This document shows, in pieces, positions 11,722 to 24,123 of a stretch of 64,000 nt of DNA (positions within the stretch are counted from its first letter, which is position 1; each line of letters opens with the position of its first letter). The stretch is from contig NC_065575.1 of assembly GCF_937616625.2 (NCBI RefSeq), positions 23,050,001 through 23,114,000 on the forward strand, given 5' to 3'. The notes below the pieces were generated by a model. It saw only the letters and a program-made list of their open reading frames with translations, was not told the origin of the DNA and made no database searches. This stretch comes from Mercurialis annua. Taxonomy: Eukaryota > Streptophyta > Magnoliopsida > Malpighiales > Euphorbiaceae. The position numbers were made by a program, and so were the translations under genes.

Positions 11722-13852
11722 AAAATCGCTAAAAAGGTGAAACGTTTGGTTTTGTTTCGTAATATTTGTAAACGTTTGGCTTAAATCGCTAAAAAGGTGA
11801 AACATTTGGATTTGTTTCGTAACGTTTTAAACGTTTGGGTTTATTTTGTAACGTTTTAAACATTTGGCTTAAATCGCTAAAAAGGTGAAGCGTTTGGATT
11901 TTTTTCGTAACGTTTGTAAACGTTTGGCTTAAATCGCTAAAATGGTGAAACATTTAGATTTTTTTCGTAAAGTTTTAAACATTTGGATTAGTTTTGTAAC
12001 ATTTTAAATGTTTGGCTTAAATCGCTAAAAAAGTGAAACCTTTGGATTTGTTTCGTAACGTTTGTAAACTTTTGACTTTAATTGCTAAAAAGGTGAAAGA
12101 TTTGGATTTGTTTCGTAACGTTTGTAAACGTTTGGCTTAAATCGGTAAAAATGCAAAACGTATGGATTTGTTTCGTAAGGTTTGTAAACGTTTGGCTAAA
12201 ATCGCTAAAAAGGTGAAACGTTTGGGTTTGTTTCGTAACGTTTAAATGTTTGGATTGGTTTTGTAATGTCTTAAAGGTTTGGCTTAAATCGCTGAAAAGG
12301 TGAAACGTTTGGATTTGTTTCATAACGTTTGTAAACATTTGTCTTAAATCGCTAAAAAGGTGAAACGTTATGTTTTGTTCCGTAACATTTGTAAACGTTA
12401 GGCTTAAATTTATAAAAAGGTGAAACGTTTGGTTTTGTTTTGTAACGTTTTAAACGTTTGGTTTTGTTTCATAACGTTTTAAACGTTTGGCTGAAATCGT
12501 TAAAAAGGCTAAACGTTTGGATTTTTTTCGTAACGTTTGTAAACGTTTGGCTTAAATTGCAAAAAGGTGAAACATTTGGATTTGTTTCGTAACGTTTGTA
12601 AACATTTGGATTAAATCGCCAAAAATGGGAAACGTTTGGATTTATTTCTTAACGCTTGTAAACTTTGTGCTTCAATCGTTAAAAAGGTGAAACGTTTGGT
12701 TTTGTTTCCTAAATTTTGCAAATGTTTGGCTTCAATCACTGAAAAGGTAAACGTTTGGATTTGTTTCTTAACGTTTTAAAAATTTGCATTGATTTTGTAC
12801 CGTTTTAAACGTTTTGCATAAATCGCTAAAAAGGTGAAACATTTGGATTTGTTTCGCAATGTTTTAAACATTTGTCTTGAATCACTAAAAAGGTGAAACA
12901 TTTGGATTTGTTTCGTAACGTTTTAAACGTTTGGATTGGTTTCATAACGTTTTTAAACTTTTGGCTTAAATCGCTAAAAATATGAAATGTTTGGATTTGA
13001 TTCGTAACGTTTGTAAACATTTTGCTTAAATCGCTAAAAAGGTGAAACGTTAGGATTTATTTCGTAATGTTTTGAACGTTTAGATTTATTGTGTAACGTT
13101 TTAAACATTTTGCTTAAATCACTAAAAAGGTGAAACATTAGGATTTTTTTGTACATTTTAAATGTTTTGCTTAAATTGATAAAAAGGGTAAGCGTTTGGA
13201 TTTGTTTCTTAACGTATGTAAACGTTTGGCTTAAATCCTTAAAAAGGGGAAACATTTGGATTTGTTTCGTAACGTTTTAAACGTTTGGATTGGTTTTGTA
13301 ACGTTTTAAATGTTTGGCTTAAATCGCTAAAAATGTGAATCGTTTGGATTTGTTTCGTAACGTTTTAAATGTTTGGATTTTTATTTTTTTGTAACGTTTT
13401 AAACGTTTAGATTGGTTTTGTAACGTTTTAAACGTTTGGCTTAAATCGCTAAAAATGTGAAATGTTTGGAGTTGTTTCGTAACGTTTGTAAACATTTGTC
13501 TTCAATCGCTAAAAATGCGAAACGTTTGAATTTGTTTTGTAGCGTTCATAAACGTTTGGCTTAAATCGCTAAAAAGGCGAAACGTTTGGATTTGTTTCGT
13601 AACGTTTGTAAACGTTTGGCTTAAATCCTGAAAAAGGGGAAACGTTTGGTTTTGTTTCGAAACGTTCGTAAACGTTTGGCTTAAATCGCTAAAAGGTTAA
13701 ACATTTGGATTTTTGTTCGTAACGTTTTTAACGTTTGAATTGGTTACGTAACGTTTTAAATGTTGGCTTAAATCCCTAAAAAGGTGAAACGTTTGGATTT
13801 TTTTTGTAACATTTGTAAATGTTTTGCTTAAATTGCAAAAAAGGTGAAACGT
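11722..13852 (+). repeat. 60-bp satellite array, forward
   Basis: Forward monomers follow directly on the broken end of E2. The mix of 60- and 90-bp units closely follows the order seen at 5400-7170, including the same odd units (for example a '...TTATGTTTTGTTCCG...' monomer near 12370, matching 5790). This segment is therefore a higher-order copy of that one. Confidence 0.95.
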
Positions 13853-14215
13853 TTCACCTTTTTTGCAATTTAAGCCAAACGTTTGTTTTGCGATATAAGC
13901 CAAACGTTTAAAACATTACGAAACAAATCCAAATGTTTCACCTTTTTAGCGATTTAAGCCAAACGTTTACAAATGTTACGAAACATATCCAAACGTTATG
14001 AAACCAATCCAAACGTTTAAAACGTTATAAAACAAATCCAAATGTTTCCCGTTTTTAGCGATTTAAGCCAAATATTTAAAACGTTACAAAATGAATCCAA
14101 ACAAATAAATTTAAATGTTTAATCTTTTTGCCAAATGTTACGAAGTAAAACCAAACGTTTCACCTTTTTAACGATTTAAGCCAAACGTTCACAAACGTTA
14201 CAAAACCAATCCAAA
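13853..14215 (-). repeat. Inverted satellite module 2
   Basis: This is the second strand-switched module. The left junction GGTGAAACGTTTCACC is a perfect palindrome with no spacer. The contents match module 1 at 7176. Confidence 0.85.
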
Positions 14216-14366
14216 CTTTTGGCTTAAATCGCTAAAAAGGAGAAACGTTTGGATTTGTTTTGTAACGTTTGCAAACGTTTAGCTTAAATCACTAAAAAGG
14301 GGAAACGTTTGGATTGGTTTGTAAACGTTTGGCTTAAATCGCTAAAAAGGTTTTACGTTCGGATTT
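14216..14366 (+). repeat. 60-bp satellite array, forward, left flank of E3
   Basis: Two to three forward monomers end in GATTT (14362-14366), which is one copy of the E3 target duplication. Confidence 0.9.
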
Positions 14367-14902
14367 TGTCACGACCCAATTTATTGAGCCGAGACCGGTG
14401 CTAGGGAACGGGAGTGGTAGCTCCAGAACCCGTAGCAAGCCTAAAACCACTGTAAATTTTTCGCGATTAAAACATATTATTATATATAATACATTATCAG
14501 AAAGCTTCTTTAAATAATATAATTCAATTATTAAAATATCGTATTCCTTTTCTGAAAACATTCGCGAAACAATTCTTAGAAACCAGGGTCTTACCGAGAG
14601 ATATCTCATATCCAGCACCGCCCTGTTTCTGATCATAAACATCACCAATTCCACTTACGGCAATTGGTATCAAATTCAAACGGATAAACGCCATCTTTCT
14701 AAACAACTCATTTATAAAATTTATATCAGAGTTCACATTTTAAATACCGTTTGAAATCAAATCATAAATCTTATTTTGACACCTACTGACTACTGCAGCT
14801 CTAAGGACTCGTACTTTGTGCAAGTCAGAAGACTTTCAACACAAAGGAGATAGTCTGTCTGATCTGACTCCGATCACCTGAAATAAAACACTGTGAGGGA
14901 GT

Positions 14903-14922
14903 CAGTATTTTGGGAAATACTG
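14903..14922 (-). other. Conserved LTR hairpin 2, E3
   Basis: CAGTATTT-TGGG-AAATACTG is a perfect eight-pair stem with a four-base loop, followed by AGTGAG. The equivalent stems in E6 and E5 have other sequences but still pair. Confidence 0.7.
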
Positions 14923-15260
14923 AGTGAGCTTGCAAGTTGCTAACGGTATTAATATAAAAATATAACATCGCATCTCAAGAAAACAATAATATAAAACATA
15001 TAAACAGGTATTTGATCCGTACAAAACTAATATCCTAGCATGCGACACATCTCTCGAATAATCATATATCATTCAACCCAATCGTAAATTTCAAGTTGTG
15101 AGTCCAACTCACTGGTGGGCCTAGCCCACTAGATACGGGGACTTCCAGGCTACACCGTATCCGAGTTCACTCTCGTATCGAATTCATATCATATCATACA
15201 TATCCAATCATTTCTCAAATGCAAACACACTAGACTGACTCAATACTGGTGATCACACAG

Positions 15261-15279
15261 CCTATTGACACCCAATAGG
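15261..15279 (-). other. Conserved LTR hairpin 1, E3
   Basis: CCTATTG-ACACC-CAATAGG is a seven-pair stem with a five-base loop. It is preceded by GGTGATCACACAG and followed by TAGCTAGTTTC. Confidence 0.75.
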
Positions 15280-15821
15280 TAGCTAGTTTCTTCGGATCGC
15301 ATACTAGTTCTCGTATATAGAAACTAATAAAACATATAACATTTCAATCAATTATATATAATGCGATGCGTGTAAATAGTATATAGATCTATATAAAATA
15401 ACTTTAATATATAATACGTGAAAGTAAAGTGCAACTCACAGTGACCGCTATCCAAAACTGCATTATCGTCAAGCAGTCACGTAGGTTCCACACGTCATTC
15501 AATTTTGTAGCTATTCCAACTCGTCAGCCTGGTAGCTTATCGGTAGGTCAATTACTTATCTGAATCACCTGTACGTTTAATTCATAAACGTAAACTTAGT
15601 ACTTAAATCCTAAGTTATCGACTTAGATTAACACTATCGTATTCCAAATACGATTCTTAGCTTTGATCGTGTTCTGACACTTAGTCGAGATACTTGTTAT
15701 ATTTCCTGTTTATTGCTTTTCAATCATATGTTCCTTATTCCCATTTCAAGGTCCGACCTAGTTGAAGTTGGAAAACTAGGTCAAAATGAGGCGGAAATAA
15801 TCAAACTGTTGGCTGTCTCAG

Positions 15822-15885
15822 TGCGCCCGCACACTTTTGTGTGCGCCCACACACATTTGTGTGCGGTCGTTCGCGCAACCCCGAA
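15822..15885. repeat. GTGTGCG inverted-repeat cluster in E3
   Basis: Short inverted units such as GTGCGCCCGCACAC and TTGTGTGCGCCCACACACA stand next to each other. They occupy the same leader position as the GTACACG arrays of E4 and E6 but differ in sequence. GC content is high compared with the surroundings. Confidence 0.7.
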
Positions 15886-16187
15886 ATTGATTTCCGGGCA
15901 TTCCGTTTTCGCCCAAAACATTAAAACGACATCAAAACGTCGAATTCAACATTAACACGCTAATTCCTCTAAAACAGCCAACTAAAATTCAAATTCCGCA
16001 CCAATTATCGATCTCTTACCTTGATTCAGAGATTAGGATGGATAGAGCCTTCGATTTTGAAAAGATAGACGCGAAAATCGCTTGAAACGGACTCTGAACG
16101 GTGAAACCGTGAAGTAACGACGGGAAGGATCGATGAATTGTGCGTAGCCTCTGGATCCTTCTTCCTCCTTCTGATTCATACCTTCTC

Positions 16188-16197
16188 ATATATATAT
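16188..16197 (-). promoter_or_regulatory. Possible TATA box of E3 LTR
   Basis: An alternating AT run, ATATATATAT, lies about 620 bp from the U3 end and 125 bp downstream, in element sense, of the AT inverted repeat. GC-richer leader sequence follows. E4 and E5 have the same arrangement. Confidence 0.45.
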
Positions 16198-16320
16198 CAT
16201 GGCTAATGTACTCTTTTAATCCTTCATTTCTTAACTTAAACCAATTCTCTTTCAAACTTTCTAATTTAACCAATCGGTTAACTCTTCACTTTAACTCAAT
16301 TACTTACGTATTACTTACGT

Positions 16321-16344
16321 ATTATTTATATCTAAATAAATAAT
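16321..16344 (-). promoter_or_regulatory. Conserved AT inverted repeat in E3
   Basis: ATTATTTAT-ATCTAA-ATAAATAAT is a nine-pair inverted repeat. Read on the element strand it contains TATAAATA, a good TATA-box match. The stem is kept in E4, E5 and both E6 LTRs while the loop varies. It could be the core promoter or an upstream element. Confidence 0.5.
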
Positions 16345-16815
16345 ACTAACCCAAGATTATTATTTTCGTCAATAATCTTCTAATTGTTATTCTCAAGGCT
16401 TAATTGACCAATTTTCATTTTAGCCCTTGAACTTTTCAAAAATTACATATTAGCCCAAAATGCATCCGCGTCCAAATTTTAAAAGGTCTCCGATTGACCC
16501 GAAACTTTTACCACATATACTATAAAACATTTCGCGGACCTTGGCGAAATAATTTTCACTTCGGGATTTATATGGCTAAATTACCATTTTAGTCCCTGTA
16601 CTTTATTTTGCGACTTTCTTAACATTTTTCTTTCCTAAACTTCAATTCCGACTTTAAAACTGAAATATAATATTAATTCTCTCGCAATAATCTTTTCGAA
16701 ACCGTCCTACTAGAATTTCATATTTATCTTAATTTCTCGAAAATTCTTCAGATATTGCCACTCCAGCGACTCAACACTAGACAAGTGGACCAATTAGACA
16801 ATTTAGGGTATTACA

Positions 16816-18655
16816 GATTTGTTTCGTAACGTTTTAAATGTTTGGATTGGTTTTGTAAAGTTTTTAAACGTTTCACCTTTTTAGGGATTTAAGCCAAACA
16901 TTTAAATGTTTGGCTTAAATCGCTAAAATTGGGAAAACTTAGGATTTGTTTCGTAACATTTTGAACTTTGGAATTTGTTTCGTAACGTTTAAAATGTTTG
17001 GTTTAAATTGCTAAAAACATTTTAAATGTTTGGATTGAATCGCTAAAAAGGTGAAACGTTTGGATTTGTTTCGTAACGTTTGGCTTAAATCGCTAAAAAA
17101 GTGAAACGTTTGGATTTGTTTCGTAACATTTGTAAAAGTTTGGTTTAAACTACTAAAAAATTGAAGCGTTTGGTTTTTTTCTTAACGTTTGTAAACATTT
17201 GGCTTAAATCGTTAAAAAGGGGAAACGTTTGGTTTTGTTTTGTAACATTTGTAAACGTTTGGCTTAAATCGCTAAAAGGGTGAAACATTTGGATTTGTTT
17301 CGTAACGTTTTAAATGTTTGGATTTGTTTTGTAACGTTTTAAATTTTTGGCTTAAATCGCTAAAAAGGTGAAATGTTTGGATTTGTTTCATAACGTTTGT
17401 AAACGTTTTGGTTTAAATAACTAAAAATGTAAAACGTTTGGATTTGTTTCGTAACATTTTAATCGTTTGGATTTGTTTCGTAACGTTTTGACCGTTTATA
17501 TTTATTTCATAACGTTTTAAACATTTCGCTTAAATCACTAAAAAGGTGAAATTTTAGGATTTGTTTCATAACGTTTTAAATGTTTGGCTTAAATTGAGAA
17601 ACTGGGTAAACGTTTGGATTTGTTTCTAAATGTTTTAAACATTTGGCTTAAATCGCTAAAAAGATGAAACATTTGGATTGTTTCGTAACGTTTGTAAACG
17701 TTTGACTTAAATCCCTAAAAAAGGTGAAACGTTTGGTTTTGTTTCGTAACGTTTGTATACGTTTGGCTTAAATCGCTAAAAAGGTGAAATGTTTGGATTT
17801 TTTTGGTAGCGTTTTAAACGTTTGGATTGGTTTCGTAATGTTTTAAACGTTTGGCTTAAATTGCTATAAAAGGTGAAACGTTTGGATTTGTTTCGTAACG
17901 TTTTAAACGTTTGGATTGGTTTTGTAATGTTTTAATTTTTTTGGCTTAAATCGCTAAAAAGGTGAAACGTTTGGATTTGTTTCGTAACGTTTGTAAACGT
18001 TTTGGTTTAAATCGCTAAAAATGTGAAACGTTTGGATTTGTTTCGTAACATTTTAAACATTTGAATTTGTTTCGTAACATTTTAAATGTTTATATTTGTT
18101 TCGTAATATTTTAAACGTTTCGCTTAAATCACTAATAAGGTGAAACTTTAGGATTTGTTTCGTAACGTTTTAAATGTTTGGCTTAAATTGATAAAAAGGG
18201 TAAACGTTTGGATTTGTTCCTTAATGTTTTAAACATTTGGCTTAAATCGCTAAAAAATGAAACGTTTGGATTTGTTTCGTAACGTTTGTAAACGTTAGAC
18301 TTAAATCCATAAAAAAGGTGAAACGTTTGGTTTTGTTTCGTAACGTTTGTATACGTTTGGCTTAAATCGCTAAAACGGTTAAACGTTTGGATTTGTTTCA
18401 TAACGTTTTAAACGTTTGGATTGATTTCATAGCGTTTTAAACGTTTGGATTTGTTTCGTAACATTTTAAATTTTTGTATTGGTTTCGTAACATTTTAAAC
18501 ATTTGGCTTAAATCGTTGTTTCATAACGTTTGTAAACGCTTGGATTGGTTTGTAAACGTTTGTAAACGTTTGGCTTAAATCGCTAAAAGGTGAAACATTT
18601 GGATTTTTTTCGTAACGTTTGTAAATAATTGGCTTAAATTGCAAAAAAGGTGAAA
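16816..18655 (+). repeat. 60-bp satellite array, forward
   Basis: The forward array resumes with the second GATTT copy. A micro-inversion at about 16868-16905 is homologous to the one at 8012. Units from about 17330-17800 and 17890-18370 repeat each other in order, which shows a local tandem duplication of about 0.56 kb. Confidence 0.93.
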
Positions 18656-18872
18656 CGTTTCCCCTTTTTAGCGATTTAAGCCAAACTTTGTTTAGCGATT
18701 TAAACTAAACGTTTAAAACATTACGAAACAAATCCAAATGTTTCACCTTTTTAGCGATTTAAGCCAAACATTTACAAATGTTACGAAACAAATCCAAACG
18801 TTTAAAATGTTATGAAACAAATACAAACATTTAAAATGTTATGAAACAAATACAAACGTTTAAAACGTTATC
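18656..18872 (-). repeat. Inverted satellite module 3, left part
   Basis: The strand switch occurs at GGTGAAACGTTTCCCC. Contents match modules 1 and 2 until a non-satellite insert at about 18873. Confidence 0.8.
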
Positions 18873-19022
18873 GTCTACCAATTTTGCCATATCACCCCTT
18901 ATTTTTTTCGATTAAAATCTTATTCCTGATGTAGGTCTGCTTGTTTTGGCTTAGATTAACCTAAGTTAAATGAAATCTCCACCGCCCGACTTCCGCTTAA
19001 AGAATCCAAAATGAAACTTCAT
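18873..19022. other. Non-satellite insert of about 150 bp
   Basis: About 150 bp unlike the satellite or any LTR in this window. It includes GCCATATCACCCC and CTCCACCGCCCGACTTCC. There is no clear terminal inverted repeat, no evident target duplication and no open frame. It is absent from the equivalent place in the other inverted modules. Its origin is unknown. Confidence 0.7.
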
Positions 19023-19135
19023 ACCTTTTTAGCGATTTAAGCCAAATATTTAAAAATGTTACAAAATAATTCCAAACAAACGCATCCAAATGTTTCCCTT
19101 TTTTATCGATTTAAGCCAAACGATACGAAATGTTA
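19023..19135 (-). repeat. Inverted satellite module 3, right part
   Basis: Reversed monomers resume after the insert and end at a rough junction (CGATACGAAATGTTACTAAAA's left half), after which the array is forward again. Confidence 0.75.
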
Positions 19136-22100
19136 CTAAAAAGGTGAAACGTTTGGATTTGTTTTGAACGTTTGTAAACATTTGGCTTAAATCACTTAAA
19201 AGGTGAAATGTTTGGATTTGTTTCGTAACATTTGTAAACGTTTGGCTTAAATCACTAAAAAGGGGAAACATTTGGATTGGTTTGTAAACGTTTGGTTTAA
19301 TTCGCTAAAAATGGGAAACGTTTGGATTTTTTTCGTAACGTTTTAAACGTTTGGATTGGTTTCTTAAGGTTTGTATACCTTTGAATTTGTTTTGGATTGT
19401 TTTCGTAACGTTTGTAAATGTTTCACCTTTTAGTGATTTAAGCCAAACATTTGAATGTTTTGCTTAAATCGCTAAAAATGGGAAACCTTATGATTTTTTT
19501 CTTAATGTTTTAAAAGTTAGAATTTGTTTCGTAACGTTTAAAACATTTGGCTTAAATTGTTAAAAACGTTTTAAACGTTTGACTTAAATTGCTAAAAATG
19601 TGAAATGTTTGGATTTGTTTCGTAACGTTTGTAAACATTTGGCTTAAATCGCTAAAAATTTAAAACGTTTGGATTTGTTTCATAACGTTTTAAACGTTTG
19701 GATTGGTTTTGTAATGTTTTAAACTTTTGGCATAAATCGTTAAAAAGGTGAAACATTTGAATTTGTTTCGTAATGTTTGTTAACGTTTGGCTCAAATTGC
19801 TAAAAAGGGGAAATGTTTGGTTTTGTTGCATAACGTTTGTAAACGTTTGGCTTAAATCGCTAAAAAGTTGAAACGTTTGGAATTGTTTGGTAACGTAATA
19901 AACGTTTGAATTGGTTTTGTAACGTTTTAAACTTTTGGCTTAAATCACTAAAAAGGTGAAACATTTGGATTAGTTTCGTAACATTTGTAAACGTTTCGGC
20001 TTAAATAGCTAAAAATGTGAAACATTTGGATTTGTTTCGTAACATTTGTAAATATTTGGCTTAAATCGCTAAAAATGTGAAACATTTGGATTTGTTTCGT
20101 AACGTTTGTAAATGTTTGGCTTAAATCGCTAAAAATGTGAAACGTTTGGTTTTGTTTCGTAACGTTTGTAAATGTTTGGCTTAAATCGCTAAAAAGGTGA
20201 AATGTTTGGATTTGTTTCGTAACGTTTTAAACGTTTGTCTTCAATCGCTAAAAAGGGGAAACGATTGGTTTTGTTTTGTAAAGTTTGTAAACGTTTGGCT
20301 TAAATTACTAAAAAGGTGAAACGTTTGGATTTTTTTTCTAACGTTATAAACATTTGAATTGGTTTAGTAACGTTTGTAAACGTTTGGCTTATATCGCAAA
20401 AAAGGAGAAACGTTTGGTTTTTTTTCGTGACGTTTGTAAACGTTTGGCTCAAATCGTTTAAAAGGGGAAACGTTTGGATTTGTTTCGTAATGTTTTAAAC
20501 GTTTAAATTTGTTTCTTAACGTTTATAAAAGTTTGGATTTGTTTCATAACGTTTTAAACGTTTGAATTGGTTTCGTAACGTTTGGCTTAAATCGATAAAA
20601 ATGTGAAACGTTTGGATTTGTTTTGTAACGTTTGTAAACGTTTAGCTTAAATCGCTAAAAAGGTGAAATGTTTGGATTTGTTTCGTAACGTTTGTAAACG
20701 TTTGGCTTAAATTGCTAAAAAAGAGAAACATTTGGATTGGTTTGTAAATGTTTAGCTTAAATCGCTAAAAAGATGAAATATTTTGATTTGTTTCGTAATG
20801 TTTTAAATTTTTGGATTGATTTCCTAATGTTTTTAAACCTTTGGATTTGTTTTGGATTGGTTTCCTAACTTTTGTAAACGTTTCACCTTATTAGCGATTT
20901 TAGCCAAACATTTAAAAGTTTGGCTTAAATCGTTAAAAATGGGAAACCGTAGGATTTCTTTCGTAACATTTTAAACGTTTAATTTGTTTCTTAACCTTTT
21001 AAACGTTTGTCTTAAATTGCTAAAAACGTTTTAAAGGTTTTGCTTAAATCGCTGAAAAGGTGAAACGTTTGGATTTGTTTCGTAACGTTTGTAAACGTTT
21101 GGCTTAAATAACTATAAATGTGAAACGTTTGGATTTGTTTCATAACGTTTTAACATTTGGATTGGTTTTGTAACGTCTTAATCTTTTGGCTTAAATCACT
21201 AAAAAGGTGAAATATTTGGATTTGTTTCGTAACGTTAATAAACGTTTGGCTTAAATCGCTAAAAATGGGAAACATTTGGATTTGTTTTGTAACGTTTTAA
21301 ACGTTTTGCTTAAATCGCTAAAAAGGTGAAACGTTTGGATTTGTTTCGTAACGTAATAAACGTTTGGCTTGAATCGCTAAAAAGGTGAAACCTTTGAATT
21401 TGTTTCGTAACGTTTTAAACGTTTGGATTGGCTTCATAAAGTTTTAAACTTTTGGCTTAAATCGCTAAAAATGTTAAATTATTGGATTTGTTTCGTTACG
21501 TTTGTAAAAGTTTTGCTTAAATCGCTAAAAGGGTGAAACATTAGGATTTATTTTGTAACTTTTTGAACGTTTAGATTTATTTTGTAACTTTTTAAATGTT
21601 TTGCTTAATTCGCTAAAAAGATGAATCTTTAGGATTTGTTTCGTATCGTTTTAAATGTTTAGCTTAAATTGATAAAAAGGGTAAACGTTTGGATTTGTTT
21701 CTTAACGTATGTAAACGTTTGGCTTAAATCGATAAAAAGGGGAAACGTTTGGATTTGTTTTGTAATGTTTCAAACGTTCGGATTGGTTTTGTAACGTTTT
21801 AAATGTTTGGCTTAAATCACTAAAAATGTGAAACGTTTGGATTTGTTTCGTAACATTTTAAACGTTTGGATTTTTATTTGTATTTTTTTGTAACGTTTTA
21901 AACGTTTAGATTGGTTTTGTATCATTTTAAACTTTTGGCTTAAATAACTAAAAATGTGAAATTTTTGGATTTGTTTCGTAACGTTTGTAAACATTTAGCT
22001 TCAATCACTAATAATGTGAAATGTTTGGATTTGTTTCGTAACGTTTGTAAACGTTTGGCTTAAATTGCTAAAAAGGTGAAACGTTTTGATTTTTTTCGTA

Positions 22101-22355
22101 ACGTTTGTAAACGTTTGGCTTAAATCCCTAAAAAGGTGAAACTTTTGGTTTGGTTTTAAAACGTTTGTAAACGTTTGGCTTAAATCGCTAAAAAGGTGAA
22201 ACGTTTGTATTTGTTTCATAGCGTTTTAAACAATTGGATTGGTTATGTAACGGTTTAACTGTTTGGCCTAAATTCCTAAAAAGGGGAAACGTTTGGATTT
22301 TTTCATAACGTTTGTAAACATTTTGCTTAAATTGCAAAAAAGGTGAAACTTTTCA
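19136..22355 (+). repeat. 60-bp satellite array, forward
   Basis: Forward 60- and 90-bp monomers, with a micro-inversion at about 19415-19455 and another at 20882-20925. The order of unusual monomers again follows the 8000-9800 and 5400-7170 segments. No gene is seen. Confidence 0.95.
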
Positions 22356-22790
22356 CCTTTTTAGCGATTTAAGCCAAACATTTTTTTGCGATTTAAGCCA
22401 AATGTTTAAAACTTTACGAAACAAATCCAAATGTTTCACCTTTTTAACGATTTAAGCCAAACGTTTACAAATGTTACAAAACAAATCCAAACGTTACGAA
22501 ACCAATCCAAACGTTTAAAACGTTGCGGAACAAATCCAAACATTTTCCCGTTTTAGCTATTTAAGCCAAACATTTAAAACGTTACAAAACAAATCCAAAC
22601 AAACATATTCAAATGTTTCACCTTTTTGCCAAATGTTACGAAACTAAACCAAACGTTTCACCTTTTTTGCGATTTAAGCCAAACGTTCCCAAGCGTTACG
22701 AAACCAATTCAAACGTTTAAAACGTTACGAAACCAGTCTAAACGTTTAAAACAAATCCAAATGTTTCACCTTTTAAGTGATTTAAACGTT
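22356..22790 (-). repeat. Inverted satellite module 4
   Basis: The left junction GGTGAAACTTTTCACC is the same as that of module 1. The contents are nearly a copy of module 1, so the two blocks share recent ancestry. Confidence 0.87.
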
Positions 22791-24070
22791 TGGCTTAAAT
22801 CGCTAAAAATGTGAAATGTTTGGAGTTGTTTCGTAACGTTTGTAAACATTTGGCTTCAATCGCTAAAAATGCGAAACGTTTGAATTTGTTTTGTAACGTT
22901 TGTAAACTTTTGGCTTAAATCGCTAAAAAGGGGAAATGTTTGGATTTGTTTCGTAACGTTTCTAAACGTTTGGCTTAAATAACTAAAAAGGTTAAACGTT
23001 TGTATTTGTTTCGTAACGTTTTAAATGTTTGGATTGGTTTCGTAAGGTTTGTAAATGTTTCACCTTTTTAGCGATTTAAGCCAAACATTTAAATGTTTGG
23101 CTTAAATCGCTAAAATTGGGAAACCTTAGGATTTGTTTCGTAACGTTTTAAACGTTTGAAGTTGTTTCGTAACGTTTGGTTTATATTCCTAAAAACGTTT
23201 TAAATGTTTGGATTGAATCGCTAAAAAGGTGAAACGTTTGGATTTGTTTCGTAACGTTTGTAAACATTTGGCTTAAATCGCAAAAAATGTGAAACGTTTG
23301 GATTTGTTTTGTAACGTTCTAATAGTTTGGATTGGTTTTGTAACATTTTAAACCTTTGGCTTAAATCGCTAAAAAGGTGAAACGTTTGGATTTGTTTCGT
23401 AACGTTTGTTAACGTTTTGGCTTATATAGCTAAAAATGTGAAACATTTTGATTTGTTTCGTAACTTTTGTAAATGTTTGGCTTAAATTGCTAAAAATGTG
23501 AAACGTTTGGATTTGTTTCGTAACGTTTGTAAACATTTGGCTTAAATCGCTAAAAAGGTGCAACGTTTGGATTGGTTTCGTAACGTTTTAAACGTTTGGC
23601 TTAAATCGCAAAAAAGGGGAAACGTTTGGTTTTATTTTATAACGTTTGGCTTAAATTGCTAAAAAAGTGAAATGTTTGGATTTTTTTAGTAAAGTTTTAA
23701 ACATTTGAATTGATTTCGTAACGTTTGTAAACGGTTTGCTTAAATTGCTAAAAAGGGGAAACATTTGATTTTGTTTCTTGACGTTTGTAAACGTTTGGCT
23801 TAAATTGCTTAAAAGGCGAAACGTTTGGATTTGTTTCGTTACGTTACAAATTTTTGAATTTGTTTCGTAACATTTGTAAAAGTTTGGATTTGTTTCATAA
23901 CGTTTTAAACGTTTAGATTGGTTTCGTAACATTTCTAAACGTTTGGCTAAATCACTAAAAATGTGTAACGTTTGGATTTGTTTCGTAACGTTTGTTAACT
24001 TTTGGGTTGGTTTCGTAACGTTTTAAATGTTTGGCTTAAATCGCTAAAAAAGCTGAAACGTTTCGATTTA
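22791..24070 (+). repeat. 60-bp satellite array, forward
   Basis: Forward array, closely matching 7900-8940 in monomer order, including the micro-inversion at 23055-23095. Confidence 0.95.
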
Positions 24071-24123
24071 AGCCTGTCACCTTTTTAGCGATTTAAGCCA
24101 AACGTTTTTTTGCGATTTAAGCC
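24071..24123 (-). repeat. Inverted satellite module 5, left fragment
   Basis: Reversed satellite ending in AAGCC, one copy of the E4 target duplication. Its other half continues at 26035. Joined across E4, the two halves read like module 4 at 22357-22400. Confidence 0.85.

Larger units (their letters stand above)
14367..16815 (-). mobile_element. E3 solo LTR, subfamily B, TSD GATTT
   Basis: A complete LTR of 2449 bp runs from TGTCACGACCC to GGGTATTACA. It is flanked by GATTT at 14362-14366 and at 16816-16820. With no internal region and a perfect five-base duplication it is a solo LTR, the usual product of recombination between two LTRs. Removing it restores a normal satellite monomer. It holds hairpins 1 and 2, an AT-rich inverted repeat, a TATATA run and a GTGTGCG repeat cluster. 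The small frames within it (for example 14334-14654 and 15713-15955) have no recognisable domain. Confidence 0.95.

Noticed and set aside
24074..24090. TGTCACC resembling an LTR start just before E4
   Set aside because: The sequence continues as satellite (TTTTTAGCG), not as GACCC. It is a chance match at a rearranged monomer.
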